In this document: positions 27,821 through 35,865 of the stretch, piece by piece
Layout: each line of letters starts with the position of its first letter
Position numbering within the stretch: the stretch's first letter is position 1
From: Archaeoglobi archaeon
GTDB taxonomy: Archaea > Halobacteriota > Archaeoglobi > Archaeoglobales > Archaeoglobaceae
NCBI GenBank assembly: GCA_029259335.1
Contig: JAPDIY010000003.1
Span: 64,725 to 100,589 of the forward strand
Length of the DNA stretch: 35,865 nucleotides
Reading direction: 5' to 3'
Position numbers and translations under genes: made by a program
The notes under the pieces: model-generated
Told to the model about the DNA's origin: nothing
Seen by the model: only the letters and a program-made list of their open reading frames with translations
Databases searched by the model: none

Positions 27821-28667
27821 TCACAACATCATATCCTGTCTCCCTGGAAAGCTTGGAAGCGAACTCGACAATATCTGCATGCTCTGGCATGTTCTCATAC
27901 CTGAGCCTCAACCTTGAATAGCCCAGATACATGTAAGCTTTGGCCTCTATGAAATCCGGTTCAGCTCTCTCAATCAGTTTTGCATAACTCCTTACTGCTT
28001 TTTCATCCATATTATATCCTCTAATCAGCGTTAGCCTTATCACTGTCCTGCTATCACTGTTCCTCATCACATCGAGACTCCTGAGTATTCTCTCCCAGTT
28101 GCTTCTCGGCGGACGGTTTAACATTATGTGGCTTTCCTCGTCAAAGGCTGTGAGGCTGATGTAAAGCTGCGTCGGACTGACCTTCTCCAGCATATCCGGA
28201 TTCGTGCCGTTTGTTACCAGAAACGTTGTAAAACCTCTACGCTTATACTCTTCAATCAGTTCTGGAAGTTGAGGATACAGAGTGGGCTCACCGATCAGGC
28301 TTATGGCAACCTGATTCGGCTTATATGCCTCTTCAAGCTTCTTCCTGTTCACCCCAGCGGTTCCATGAAAGCCGCTCAGAAGGCGGTGCTGAGCCTTTAT
28401 GCTCTCTTCAACTATGAACTCCGGTTCATTCCATCCACTAAAACCTTTCAGCAGTTCAAGTGGACGCCAGCAGTAAATGCAGCTCTGGTTGCACATCAGT
28501 GCTGGGGTCATCTGAAGACAGCGATGACTGCTTATGCCGTAAAACTTCTGCTTGTAGCAAACCCCTTCATCCTTCAGCGACTTCTTAAGCCAGAGGCAGG
28601 TCTTCACAGCTGAATGCCCGCCTACAATCTGGTATCCCTTGAGCTCGCTGAGCAGCTTTTCATTCAT
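27780..28667 (-). CDS. taw1: TYW1/Taw1 radical-SAM tRNA-Phe wybutosine synthesis enzyme
   Basis: SSHRCLQMTPALMCNQSCIYCWRPLE (CxxxCxxC radical SAM), QVAISLIGEPTLYPQLPELI, EAKAYMYLGYSRLRL. Confidence 0.93.
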   Translation of the reverse strand: MNEKLLSELKGYQIVGGHSAVKTCLWLKKSLKDEGVCYKQKFYGISSHRCLQMTPALMCNQSCIYCWRPLELLKGFSGWNEPEFIVEESIKAQHRLLSGFHGTAGVNRKKLEEAYKPNQVAISLIGEPTLYPQLPELIEEYKRRGFTTFLVTNGTNPDMLEKVSPTQLYISLTAFDEESHIMLNRPPRSNWERILRSLDVMRNSDSRTVIRLTLIRGYNMDEKAVRSYAKLIERAEPDFIEAKAYMYLGYSRLRLRYENMPEHADIVEFASKLSRETGYDVVNESEPSRVVLLRG

Positions 28668-28703
28668 CGAAGTAAATAGGGTATATCGTTATTTAAATTT
28701 GGC

Positions 28704-29579
28704 TCACTCAGGCAAGTGGCCGTAGAATCTGGAGGTGAAGGGGAAGAAGAGTTCAGAAATTTTTAAATCGTAAATTGAAGATCCTGCAGGGTTTCTATGC
28801 TTTAACTCAGCCAAAGTCCTGAAAATTTCCACTTTAAAGTCCTCTTTGTAGTCATAGAAGCCCTCTTGGAGTAGAACCGCCTCATCAGCAGCCATAACTG
28901 CAGTGCATGCAGCCTTCCAGAGTGCCATTTCTGAGAGAATTATACTCGTCCTATCCGAATCAGCCGAGGTTGAGGCTCTGTACAGCATGAGTTTTGAAGC
29001 CTCAATTTCTGCCGAGATTTCTCCAAGCTTCTCAAAGCAGTGGCAGTAGTCGAATCTCTCATACCCTGCTTTTTCTCTTTCCTTCAGATAGCTTAATACA
29101 ACTTTGAGGGCGTACTTAGCAGTGCCAACGCATCTCGCAGCAAGAAGGATATTCAAAAGCTGAATGTATTCCTTATCAACATCTTTGCCCTCAACAACCC
29201 TAACAACCCTAAGCTCTGCCAGTTCGGGAGTATAGTATCTCCCATCGGCAACAAAGAGCGAAGCTTCCGAATCGACTATCTTAACGTAGCTCCTGTAGGT
29301 AAAATCTGTTACGAGTCTATTCTGCTGGAATGCAAAAGAAGCGTATTCGCCGAAAATATGCTGAGAGATGGTGAAGTAGAGCATCGGTACACCAAAAGTG
29401 GGTTTTGCTGAAAAAATACCCTCAAATACGGCTGAAGCTTCAGAAACTGACAGTTCCGATAGATTGAAGTATCCCAGATCAAAGCCTTTCCTCCAAGCTT
29501 TTAGCAGATCTTCTTCACATTCTTTTTGAGCAAACTCGCTACAGGCCTTTACTATATCTCCGATCTCGTCAGAGTACAT
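28704..29579 (-). CDS. Divergent acyl-CoA dehydrogenase-like protein
   Basis: NILLAARCVGTAKYALKVVLSYLKEREKAGYERFDYCHCFEKLGEISAEIEASKLMLYRA matches the ACAD C-terminal helical-bundle pattern. The N-terminal region is divergent and the protein is short (291 aa). Confidence 0.6.
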   Translation of the reverse strand: MYSDEIGDIVKACSEFAQKECEEDLLKAWRKGFDLGYFNLSELSVSEASAVFEGIFSAKPTFGVPMLYFTISQHIFGEYASFAFQQNRLVTDFTYRSYVKIVDSEASLFVADGRYYTPELAELRVVRVVEGKDVDKEYIQLLNILLAARCVGTAKYALKVVLSYLKEREKAGYERFDYCHCFEKLGEISAEIEASKLMLYRASTSADSDRTSIILSEMALWKAACTAVMAADEAVLLQEGFYDYKEDFKVEIFRTLAELKHRNPAGSSIYDLKISELFFPFTSRFYGHLPE

Positions 29580-31548
29580 TTTCCACCTCCGCTATGTGCT
29601 CCGCTGTCCTCGTCGCAAACGCCATTATCGAGATCATCGGATTAACCCTAACACAGTCGGGGAATATGCTCGCGTCGGCTATGTAAAGGTTCTCGAAGTC
29701 GTGAGAGCGACAGTAGGAATTAACAACACCATTGTAAGGCTCAGTACTCATCCTGCACGTCCCCTGCGGGTGGTAGGCAGACCAGATGATCCTGTTCGGG
29801 TGCACGTATCTGATCCTCTCCAGCGTCTCCAAATCCTCTTTCCTAACAATCGGAAAGTCAAGAAAGGGCGTAACGACTTCTTCAGCACCTGCAGCGAAGT
29901 ATATCCTGCAGGTCTCAACCAATCCCTTCATCGCCTTTTGAACGTCCTTGGTTCCAACTTTGTACTGCACCAGCGGCGTTTTTCCCAGCAGGGGAACGAA
30001 ATCGGGCATAGCCAGAACTCTCCCCCTCGAATCATCCTCCCCAATCATCACACCGACCATGGATGCTTTCCTGTAATTCAAAAAGAGTTCTGAAAGCTCC
30101 TTTCCGGCAAGCCAGTTTCCCGCAAAAGCAAGGGAAGGAGGTGCAAAGGTCGTTTCGAGGATTATTCCTTCATCTGCGAATTCCTTAACGGCCAGACTCT
30201 GCGACATCCCTTCCCAGCCGTTCAGCACCTCATCAAAAATTCCCATAACAGCGATAGCAGGGTGAATTCTGAGATTTCTGCCAACCATGCCGCTCGAATT
30301 CGCTATTCCGTTTTTCAGCAGCAAATAAGGTGTGTGAATAGCTCCGGCTGCAAGAACCAGAATTCTGAATTCAGCCACAAATCTTCCGACAACCTGCCTC
30401 TCCCTGTTTAATACCTCTCCTCCAACTTTCGTTATTCTCCTGCCTCTGAACTCCATCCACCTCGCTCTGAAGCCTGTATAAAACCTCGCCCCGTTCTGAG
30501 TGGCTAAGGGAATATAACTCAGATGCATGGCTTTTTTGGCATCAATCGGGCAGCAGAACTCACACAGCCCTAAACCTTCACATCCCGATGTGTTTTTGTA
30601 GAGAGGAAAATAGCTGTAACCGAGTCTTTCCGCTCCGAGAGCAACCTTCATCGCCGCTTCACCGATAAGATTGGCTGAAACCGGATGGACATTGAGAATC
30701 TTCTCAACCCTCCTGAAGTACTTGCTCATGGTTTTCGGATCAACTCCTTCCAAACCGAAATCACTGCTCCATCTCTCAAGCACCTCATCCGGCGTTCTGA
30801 AGCAGGTTCCTTCGTTCACCACAGTTGTTCCTCCAAGAGCGACCCCGGTGGGAAGAAGAATGGAGGGCTGGAAGGCTAATCCGACGGGAGAAATTGTGAA
30901 GGTCATCCCCGCATCCCTGTATAGCTCAGGAGTGACTTTCAGCATCTCTCCTCCGAGCTTATCGCATTCAGGCATAAATCCCTCCTCAATCACAGCCACG
31001 TCAAAGCCCCTCTCCGCCAATTCTTTCGCAACCGTCGCCCCACCTGCTCCTGATCCGATAACGAGCACGTCACACCGTATTCTGACGTCTTTGCCCTCTT
31101 TATAACCTTCAATGACGTTCTCCCTCACGATCTCAGGAGAAAGAACTTTTTTACCCCCAGTACTTATGGAATACTCCATCGCCTTCTCAACATCCTTCCT
31201 TGCTGCATACAAGGCAATTGCGAATAACTTTACAATAACAAAGACCATGCGAAAAATGAAGAATCTGCTCTTTCTCAGCCTCTCAAGCAATCTGAGCCTC
31301 TCGTCAACATCGAGGGATGTGAAGAGAGCTGGCTTTTTCAGCATAAAAATCCTTAACAGCGGAAGGAATTGAAGGAAAATCAGGCTGAGATTGATAGTCA
31401 TACGAATATGCGGTGGGGATCTGCTCAGAAACCTCTCAACCCTTTCATCCACTTCTACGTCGTACCTGGGTAAATTACCCTCTGGTGGAATCAAAGCCTC
31501 ACCTGCTTTCTTCAGAACCTCCAGTCTTTTCTCGCCTATCATCCTCAC
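29569..31548 (-). CDS. GMC-type FAD oxidoreductase (fatty alcohol / sterol oxidase-like)
   Basis: DVLVIGSGAGGATVAKELAERGFDVAVIEEG; GGTTVVNEGTCFRTP; CEGLGLCEFCCPIDAKKAM; C-terminal HPQGTCRMSTEPYNGVVNSYCRSHDFENLYIADASIFPDCVRVNPMISIMAFATRTAEHI. Confidence 0.92.
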   Translation of the reverse strand: MRMIGEKRLEVLKKAGEALIPPEGNLPRYDVEVDERVERFLSRSPPHIRMTINLSLIFLQFLPLLRIFMLKKPALFTSLDVDERLRLLERLRKSRFFIFRMVFVIVKLFAIALYAARKDVEKAMEYSISTGGKKVLSPEIVRENVIEGYKEGKDVRIRCDVLVIGSGAGGATVAKELAERGFDVAVIEEGFMPECDKLGGEMLKVTPELYRDAGMTFTISPVGLAFQPSILLPTGVALGGTTVVNEGTCFRTPDEVLERWSSDFGLEGVDPKTMSKYFRRVEKILNVHPVSANLIGEAAMKVALGAERLGYSYFPLYKNTSGCEGLGLCEFCCPIDAKKAMHLSYIPLATQNGARFYTGFRARWMEFRGRRITKVGGEVLNRERQVVGRFVAEFRILVLAAGAIHTPYLLLKNGIANSSGMVGRNLRIHPAIAVMGIFDEVLNGWEGMSQSLAVKEFADEGIILETTFAPPSLAFAGNWLAGKELSELFLNYRKASMVGVMIGEDDSRGRVLAMPDFVPLLGKTPLVQYKVGTKDVQKAMKGLVETCRIYFAAGAEEVVTPFLDFPIVRKEDLETLERIRYVHPNRIIWSAYHPQGTCRMSTEPYNGVVNSYCRSHDFENLYIADASIFPDCVRVNPMISIMAFATRTAEHIAEVENVL

Positions 31549-31553
31549 ATCTC

Positions 31554-31961
31554 CTACGCCCTGTTCTTCCGTACCCAGATATACAGCCCAATAAAGATCA
31601 AAGCAAGTGGAAGATCTGTGAATGCTATCACTAGGCTGTAAAAACCACCACCGCTCAGGAAGAACATCAACGCTGTGGCTGAAGAGGATATTTTTGCAAC
31701 AAAAAGAACAAACAGAAATCGCCAGTAGATGGTTATATTTGTCGCTATTAGTGCTGCCAGAAAGGCTATTGTCATCATGTACGCAAAGGTCAGGCTTTTC
31801 CAGAAATTAAGCTCCTCTCCACTCTCGATTCTCAGCATTTTTCCCGTTTCAGAAATGATATTTCCGAGGTTTTCGGGGAAGAGAAGGAAGTAAAACCCGG
31901 CAAGAAAGAAGATAACGAATGATAGCCAGCAAACAGCTTTTGCAACCCTGAACTCAATCAT
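31554..31961 (-). CDS. Four-TM small membrane protein, function unknown
   Basis: 135 aa, about four hydrophobic helices, positively charged C terminus (WVRKNRA). Co-oriented and nearly abutting the GMC gene. Confidence 0.7.
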   Translation of the reverse strand: MIEFRVAKAVCWLSFVIFFLAGFYFLLFPENLGNIISETGKMLRIESGEELNFWKSLTFAYMMTIAFLAALIATNITIYWRFLFVLFVAKISSSATALMFFLSGGGFYSLVIAFTDLPLALIFIGLYIWVRKNRA

Positions 31962-31979
31962 GAGCTATGCCACATTTAA

Positions 31980-33275
31980 TCAATACTTAAATTTTTCCAA
32001 ATATCTGTCGATTCTCTCCGCACACTCCATTGCCGACCTGAACGCTATATCCCCTCCATTACCTTCAGCCCTTGTTGTATCACCCGCGAAAAACAGATTT
32101 TCGATTGTTGGACAAACGTAATCCGGCCTTTCGCAGAATGTCTGGCCGGGTTTTGGAATCGCACCATCAACGACTTTGAGATACAGCACCCTTTCCCACT
32201 CTGTTTTGTCTATAATCCCCGGAAACATCTCCTCCAGCCTTTCCTTCATCTCCTCAAGCTTTCTGCTGACATATCCCCTATCGTCCATTTTCTCGTATGG
32301 AAGAGGATAGTAGAAGGTGGCAAGCTGCTTTCCTTCTGGGGCCGTTCTGCTGTAAATGTTTGACGTAAACTGACCCATTATAACCGGCTGGAGGGTAAGA
32401 ATCAGGGAGTCGATGTCCGAAACCCTCTCCTTCAGCGCCAGATCGATGGAGATGCCTGAAGTTGGCTCAAGATTCTCCACCTTCTCGACAAAAGATTTTG
32501 GCAGTAATGATCTGTCCACAATACTACATATATTTTGAAGGGGGAAGGCAGCAACAACGGCCTTTGCTTTAACGAAGTCGTCCCCAACAACTAAACCCTC
32601 TGCAATATTTCCGCTAACCTCGACTCTGCTAACCTCTGCATTCAGCTTTATTTCACCGCCATTCTCGATAATTTTCTTCCTGAGATTATCTATCACATAC
32701 CTCCACCCACCTATGGGGTATCCGCCAGTATATCTGCTTTTCACAGCCTTCTGGGCGAAAGCGGCAGCTTCGCAGAGTGAGGCTTTTCTCATATCAGGAC
32801 ATACTATCCCCGAACCAATCAGAGCTGAAACGAGTCTGTAGATATCATCTCTGTCCGTAACGTCCTTTATAAAATCATGAACTGTAATTTCCACAACATC
32901 TCTCGGATTTACCTTAAGCAGTCTTCTCATCAGCTTCAGCAACGTCAGTCTCGCTCCGAAAGGGACGAGCTTGGTTGTGAGAAAGCCCATAACTCCTTTG
33001 GGAACTTTGTAAAATCTTTCGGAGTAAACAATGGCATTTGAGGAGTGAAACTTAATCTCCAATCCCAATTTTTTGAAAAGTTCCGCCAAAACGCCCTGAT
33101 CGGAAAATCTACATGTGTGTATTCCATAATCCAGAAGAAAACCTTCTCTATCCAAAACTCTCGCCCTCCCACCAAGAATTCTTGATTTTTCAAATACTGC
33201 AACACTGTATTTTTCCGACAGCAGAGCAGCGAGGGAGAGCCCTGCAATTCCACCACCCACAATAGCTACATCCAA
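31980..33275 (-). CDS. FAD-dependent amine oxidase / phytoene-desaturase-like oxidoreductase
   Basis: DVAIVGGGIAGLSLAALLSEKYSVAVFEKSRILGGRARV and C-terminal ENLFFAGDTTRAEGNGGDIAFRSAMECAERI. Confidence 0.88.
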   Translation of the reverse strand: MDVAIVGGGIAGLSLAALLSEKYSVAVFEKSRILGGRARVLDREGFLLDYGIHTCRFSDQGVLAELFKKLGLEIKFHSSNAIVYSERFYKVPKGVMGFLTTKLVPFGARLTLLKLMRRLLKVNPRDVVEITVHDFIKDVTDRDDIYRLVSALIGSGIVCPDMRKASLCEAAAFAQKAVKSRYTGGYPIGGWRYVIDNLRKKIIENGGEIKLNAEVSRVEVSGNIAEGLVVGDDFVKAKAVVAAFPLQNICSIVDRSLLPKSFVEKVENLEPTSGISIDLALKERVSDIDSLILTLQPVIMGQFTSNIYSRTAPEGKQLATFYYPLPYEKMDDRGYVSRKLEEMKERLEEMFPGIIDKTEWERVLYLKVVDGAIPKPGQTFCERPDYVCPTIENLFFAGDTTRAEGNGGDIAFRSAMECAERIDRYLEKFKY

Positions 33276-33293
33276 AATGTTACCACCTCCTCA

Positions 33294-33476
33294 TCAGCCG
33301 CGCATGAAGTAGTAGTACGTAGCAACAACACCAACAAGCGCAACTGCCACATCCCCCGAATTCTGAGAGACTACGCTGGTCATGAGGTATAAGGGGGCGA
33401 AGAGCAAGACAGGTATGAAGGAAATGACTTCCAGAAGAATTATAGGTAGCAGTAAGGGTATCAAGATTCCGATCAT
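33294..33476 (-). CDS. 60-aa hydrophobic small protein
   Basis: MIGILIPLLLPIILLEVISFIPVLLFAPLYLMTSVVSQNSGDVAVALVGVVATYYYFMRG: two hydrophobic segments, just upstream of and co-oriented with the amine-oxidase-like gene. Confidence 0.5.
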   Translation of the reverse strand: MIGILIPLLLPIILLEVISFIPVLLFAPLYLMTSVVSQNSGDVAVALVGVVATYYYFMRG

Positions 33477-33525
33477 TGTTTAAACATCGTATCACAATTA
33501 TTTAACATTTACTGGTCTGGTAATA

Positions 33526-34278
33526 GGTGTGTCCGAATAAGCATCAAACAACATAAATAATTGAACAACTATCCACTCTCTTTTATGGTGATGGCGGATA
33601 TAGCAGAAAATAACTTGTTTGAGTTACTGAAAGAGTTTGACATCTTTGAGAGGAACAAAGTATCTATAGAAATAAAACTTGCAGCAATAGCGATGTACTT
33701 ACTCTCCTCAAGTTTTAGAAGAATCGCTTTACTCTTAAACGTTGGTAAGTCAACTGTCCATTACTGGATTGACAGATTCAAGGATGTACTTGACTCCGAA
33801 AGAAAGGAGGAAGTGAAGAAGCTTGCAATATCAAGAATTGCTGTAGATGAAACAATTCTGAAATATAATGGGAAGAAATGCTACCTCTTTGCTGCTTTAG
33901 ACGTTGAGAGGAACAAGGTCATCCATCTGAAGGTTTATCCCACAAGGAATGCTTTGACAGCCTATTCTTTCCTCAGAGAAGTCTTGAGGATGTGCGAAGT
34001 GGAAGAGCTGATTCTCGACAAAGGACCATGGTATAAAGATGCTCTGCAACGCTTGGGTGTTAAATTCAGGCACGAAAGCTTTGGAGAAAGGAGCTTAGTT
34101 GAATCCGTATTTAGCTCTTTCAAGCAAAGGGCTAAGATTTTCTTCTGCTCGATAACTGTTAACTTCAGAAGGAGGGAGAAGAGTGCAAGGTGGAGAAGAG
34201 CTTTAGAGTGTTGGAACAGGTTTTGCAGGATGTTCATGTTCTACTTCAACGTGGTGAGAGGATGTTATTAGGACAGGT
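33526..34278 (+). mobile_element. IS6-like insertion sequence, about 750 bp
   Basis: One transposase ORF flanked by imperfect inverted repeats: left TGTCCGAATAAGCATC (33530-33545) versus right-end reverse complement TGTCCTAATAACATCC (ending near 34275). Exact ends uncertain. Confidence 0.8.
33561..34271 (+). CDS. DDE transposase, IS6/IS240-like
   Basis: HTH (RRIALLLNVGKSTVHYWIDRF); DDE-type core AVDETILKYNGKKCYLFAALDVERNKVIHLKVYPTRNALTAYSFLREVL...LILDKGPWYKDALQRLGVKFRHESFGERSLVESVFSSFKQR. Confidence 0.9.
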   Translation: MNNYPLSFMVMADIAENNLFELLKEFDIFERNKVSIEIKLAAIAMYLLSSSFRRIALLLNVGKSTVHYWIDRFKDVLDSERKEEVKKLAISRIAVDETILKYNGKKCYLFAALDVERNKVIHLKVYPTRNALTAYSFLREVLRMCEVEELILDKGPWYKDALQRLGVKFRHESFGERSLVESVFSSFKQRAKIFFCSITVNFRRREKSARWRRALECWNRFCRMFMFYFNVVRGCY

Positions 34279-35120
34279 CGGCTTATTTCATCGAAAATTA
34301 CTGCATCTTTAACCCCTATTTCTCCAAGTGTTTTTCTCGCAATGTTGTAAAACAAGACCGCTGGGCTAATGTTACCTCCAGCAAAAATTCTCGTGTAATA
34401 TGTGGAGTTCCTGTATAGGTAAGTTTTGCCTGTTGCTCTTGGGCCGAATTCAATTAAATTGGAGTTTCTTTCGACAAGTGGTATTAAACGGGTGAGTAAA
34501 ACCAGCTTCTGCCTTGTGTCGTAAACCTTCGGATTCAATCCAAGGGTGTTAATTAAGACATCAAGCCACTCATCGAAAGTGAATTCGTCTCTTGCCTCTT
34601 TAAACAGGCCTATATCTGTGAAGGAGCACTGGAAAGGCTGGAAGTCCGCAATTAAAACGGGAGTCATCAGGGGATTTCCATCCCTATCCTTGGGAACGAT
34701 ATCGATAGCATATTTCAGCGTAACCAACCCCCACATTCCCGTGATGAGAAGATTCTCATGCTCTTCAACGAGTTCAAGATCTATCATGCAATCTCTGAGG
34801 GTGAGATTTTCAAGATGAGCTCTGTATGTTTGCCTGTGGATGTCTGTTTCAACTCTCACCTCGTCTATTATCATTATTTTGTCGAATTTCATCAGGTCTG
34901 AGAGTATTTTCTCCCTTTCTTTTGCCTCGTGGTAATATGTAGATATGAACTTCTGCAGTTTTTCAGCGTAGTTATCGCCAAATTTCTCGACGAATCTCGA
35001 TGCGAGGTTCTCTATTACATAACGGGGAAGCATTGTAAACTCCTGCTTGCTGGCTATCCTTTTATCAACGGCAAGATCACCGAAGACTGCTTTGATTTTG
35101 CTTGAGAGCATGTCAGTCAC
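34279..35120 (-). pseudogene. brxL: brxL (BREX Lon-like AAA+ protein), 5' portion only, truncated at the IS right end
   Basis: FTFDEWLDVLINTLGLNPKVYDTRQKLVLLTRLIPLVERNSNLIEFGPRATGKTYLY (Walker A) and VIFDEIS (Walker B region) match BrxL order and spacing. The frame then enters the IS terminal repeat and ends about 25 codons later. ATG 35111, preceded by GAGGTGA, is a likely start. Confidence 0.85.
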
Positions 35121-35865
35121 CTCTTAATCCTATTTCTGAGAAGAACAAGTCAAAAAACAACTCTGCCTTTTTAAAGACTTTCAAAGCATCTTTGTGAGTA
35201 ATTTTTATTGGTTTTGGATGTACAACAATGTTCCTCTTTTCACGTATAAATTCCAAATCTTTGAACACATCTTCTCCAAACGTGTTTTCAATTTCGGACC
35301 TCAATTCGTTTAGAATTTGACCAAAACTTCTTTCTCCCACTAAGGTCCCCTTTGAAACATGGAACATTAGACCTAAAATGGTCTCCAAAGCTTTTGATGA
35401 TTTTAAAATTATGTCTTTATAGCTATCTTGTGTTAATTTTGGTTTTGAAATAATAGATTTTGCCCTCTCTAACTCTTTTCTTGCCTCTTTTATCCTCCAG
35501 ATCTCATCAGAATATGCCAGAAAAGGGAACTCTTTTTTGAGAGCTTTTTCTGCGTTTTTTCTTATATTTTCCCACTCTTCGTTAAACTCGTCTCTATCTA
35601 TCCCGACTACATCTAAGAACTCTTGAACACTCAATACAATATCTTCGCCAGATTCATCTAAGATTTCCTTTATTAATTTCCATATTTCATCTTTTCTGAG
35701 GCGATACATCAATGGATCGACCACAATGAACTTTGAGAGCCTTTTAATGTTTGAATCCGCGTTTAACTTTTCTAAAATTGATTTTGCATTAATTTTTAGA
35801 ACCCAAATGTCTTCTCCTGAAAAAACAGTTGGGGTAAAAACTAATTCGAAAATTCTCCAACCCTC
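35113..35865 (-). CDS. Uncharacterised protein with C-terminal HEPN-like RNxxxH motif (runs off the window's right edge)
   Basis: The frame stays open to the window edge: EGWRIFELVFTPTVFSGEDIWVLKINAKSILEKLNADSNIKRLSKFIVVDPLMYR... The track start at 35724 is an internal GTG. C-terminal DLEFIREKRNIVVHPKPI contains R-N-x3-H in a helical context. Confidence 0.7.
   Translation of the reverse strand, partial: EGWRIFELVFTPTVFSGEDIWVLKINAKSILEKLNADSNIKRLSKFIVVDPLMYRLRKDEIWKLIKEILDESGEDIVLSVQEFLDVVGIDRDEFNEEWENIRKNAEKALKKEFPFLAYSDEIWRIKEARKELERAKSIISKPKLTQDSYKDIILKSSKALETILGLMFHVSKGTLVGERSFGQILNELRSEIENTFGEDVFKDLEFIREKRNIVVHPKPIKITHKDALKVFKKAELFFDLFFSEIGLRGD

Noticed and set aside
34203-34278. C-terminal extension of the brxL ORF into VLITSSHHVEVEHEHPAKPVPTL
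   Set aside because: Encoded by the IS terminal repeat and the antisense of the transposase 3' end, not native BrxL sequence.
1-35865. CRISPR array or prophage
   Set aside because: No regularly spaced direct repeats and no phage structural or integrase genes were seen by eye. The only mobile gene recognised is the IS6-like transposase.

Overview
This window looks like an Archaeoglobaceae chromosome, close to Archaeoglobus fulgidus. That assignment is inferred from protein content, not from a search. Most of it is dense housekeeping and energy-metabolism genes in compact operons. In order: (i) a partial PHP-domain gene and a UPF0282 MBL-fold gene; (ii) a complete minus-strand dsrOPMKJ (Hme-type) membrane redox operon, with a divergent 31-aa membrane micro-ORF absent from the supplied ORF track; (iii) a minus-strand beta-oxidation/electron-transfer operon (thiolase, DUF35 OB protein, fused 3-hydroxyacyl-CoA dehydrogenase/enoyl-CoA hydratase, etfB, etfA); (iv) UPF0212, a winged-helix regulator, a TRAM protein, a multi-PAS/GAF sensor with a degenerate kinase region, and CobT-like UPF0284; (v) a plus-strand 8-gene flavin-based electron-bifurcation-type cluster (ferredoxin-MvhD-wHTH fusion, double-length HdrA, MvhD/FlxD, FlxC, FlxB, FlxA, HdrC, HdrB); (vi) a tRNA(CAT), probably tRNA-Ile2, beside proC, tiaS, a translin-family gene and TYW1/taw1; (vii) an uncharacterised redox cluster (GMC oxidoreductase, acyl-CoA-dehydrogenase-like protein, small membrane proteins, FAD amine-oxidase-like protein); (viii) an IS6-like element that truncates a BREX-type brxL gene. 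That brxL lies immediately downstream of, and is apparently coupled to, a protein with a HEPN-like RNxxxH motif that runs off the window edge. The most interesting regions are the disrupted HEPN/BrxL defence locus at the right end and the unusual Hdr-Flx cluster.
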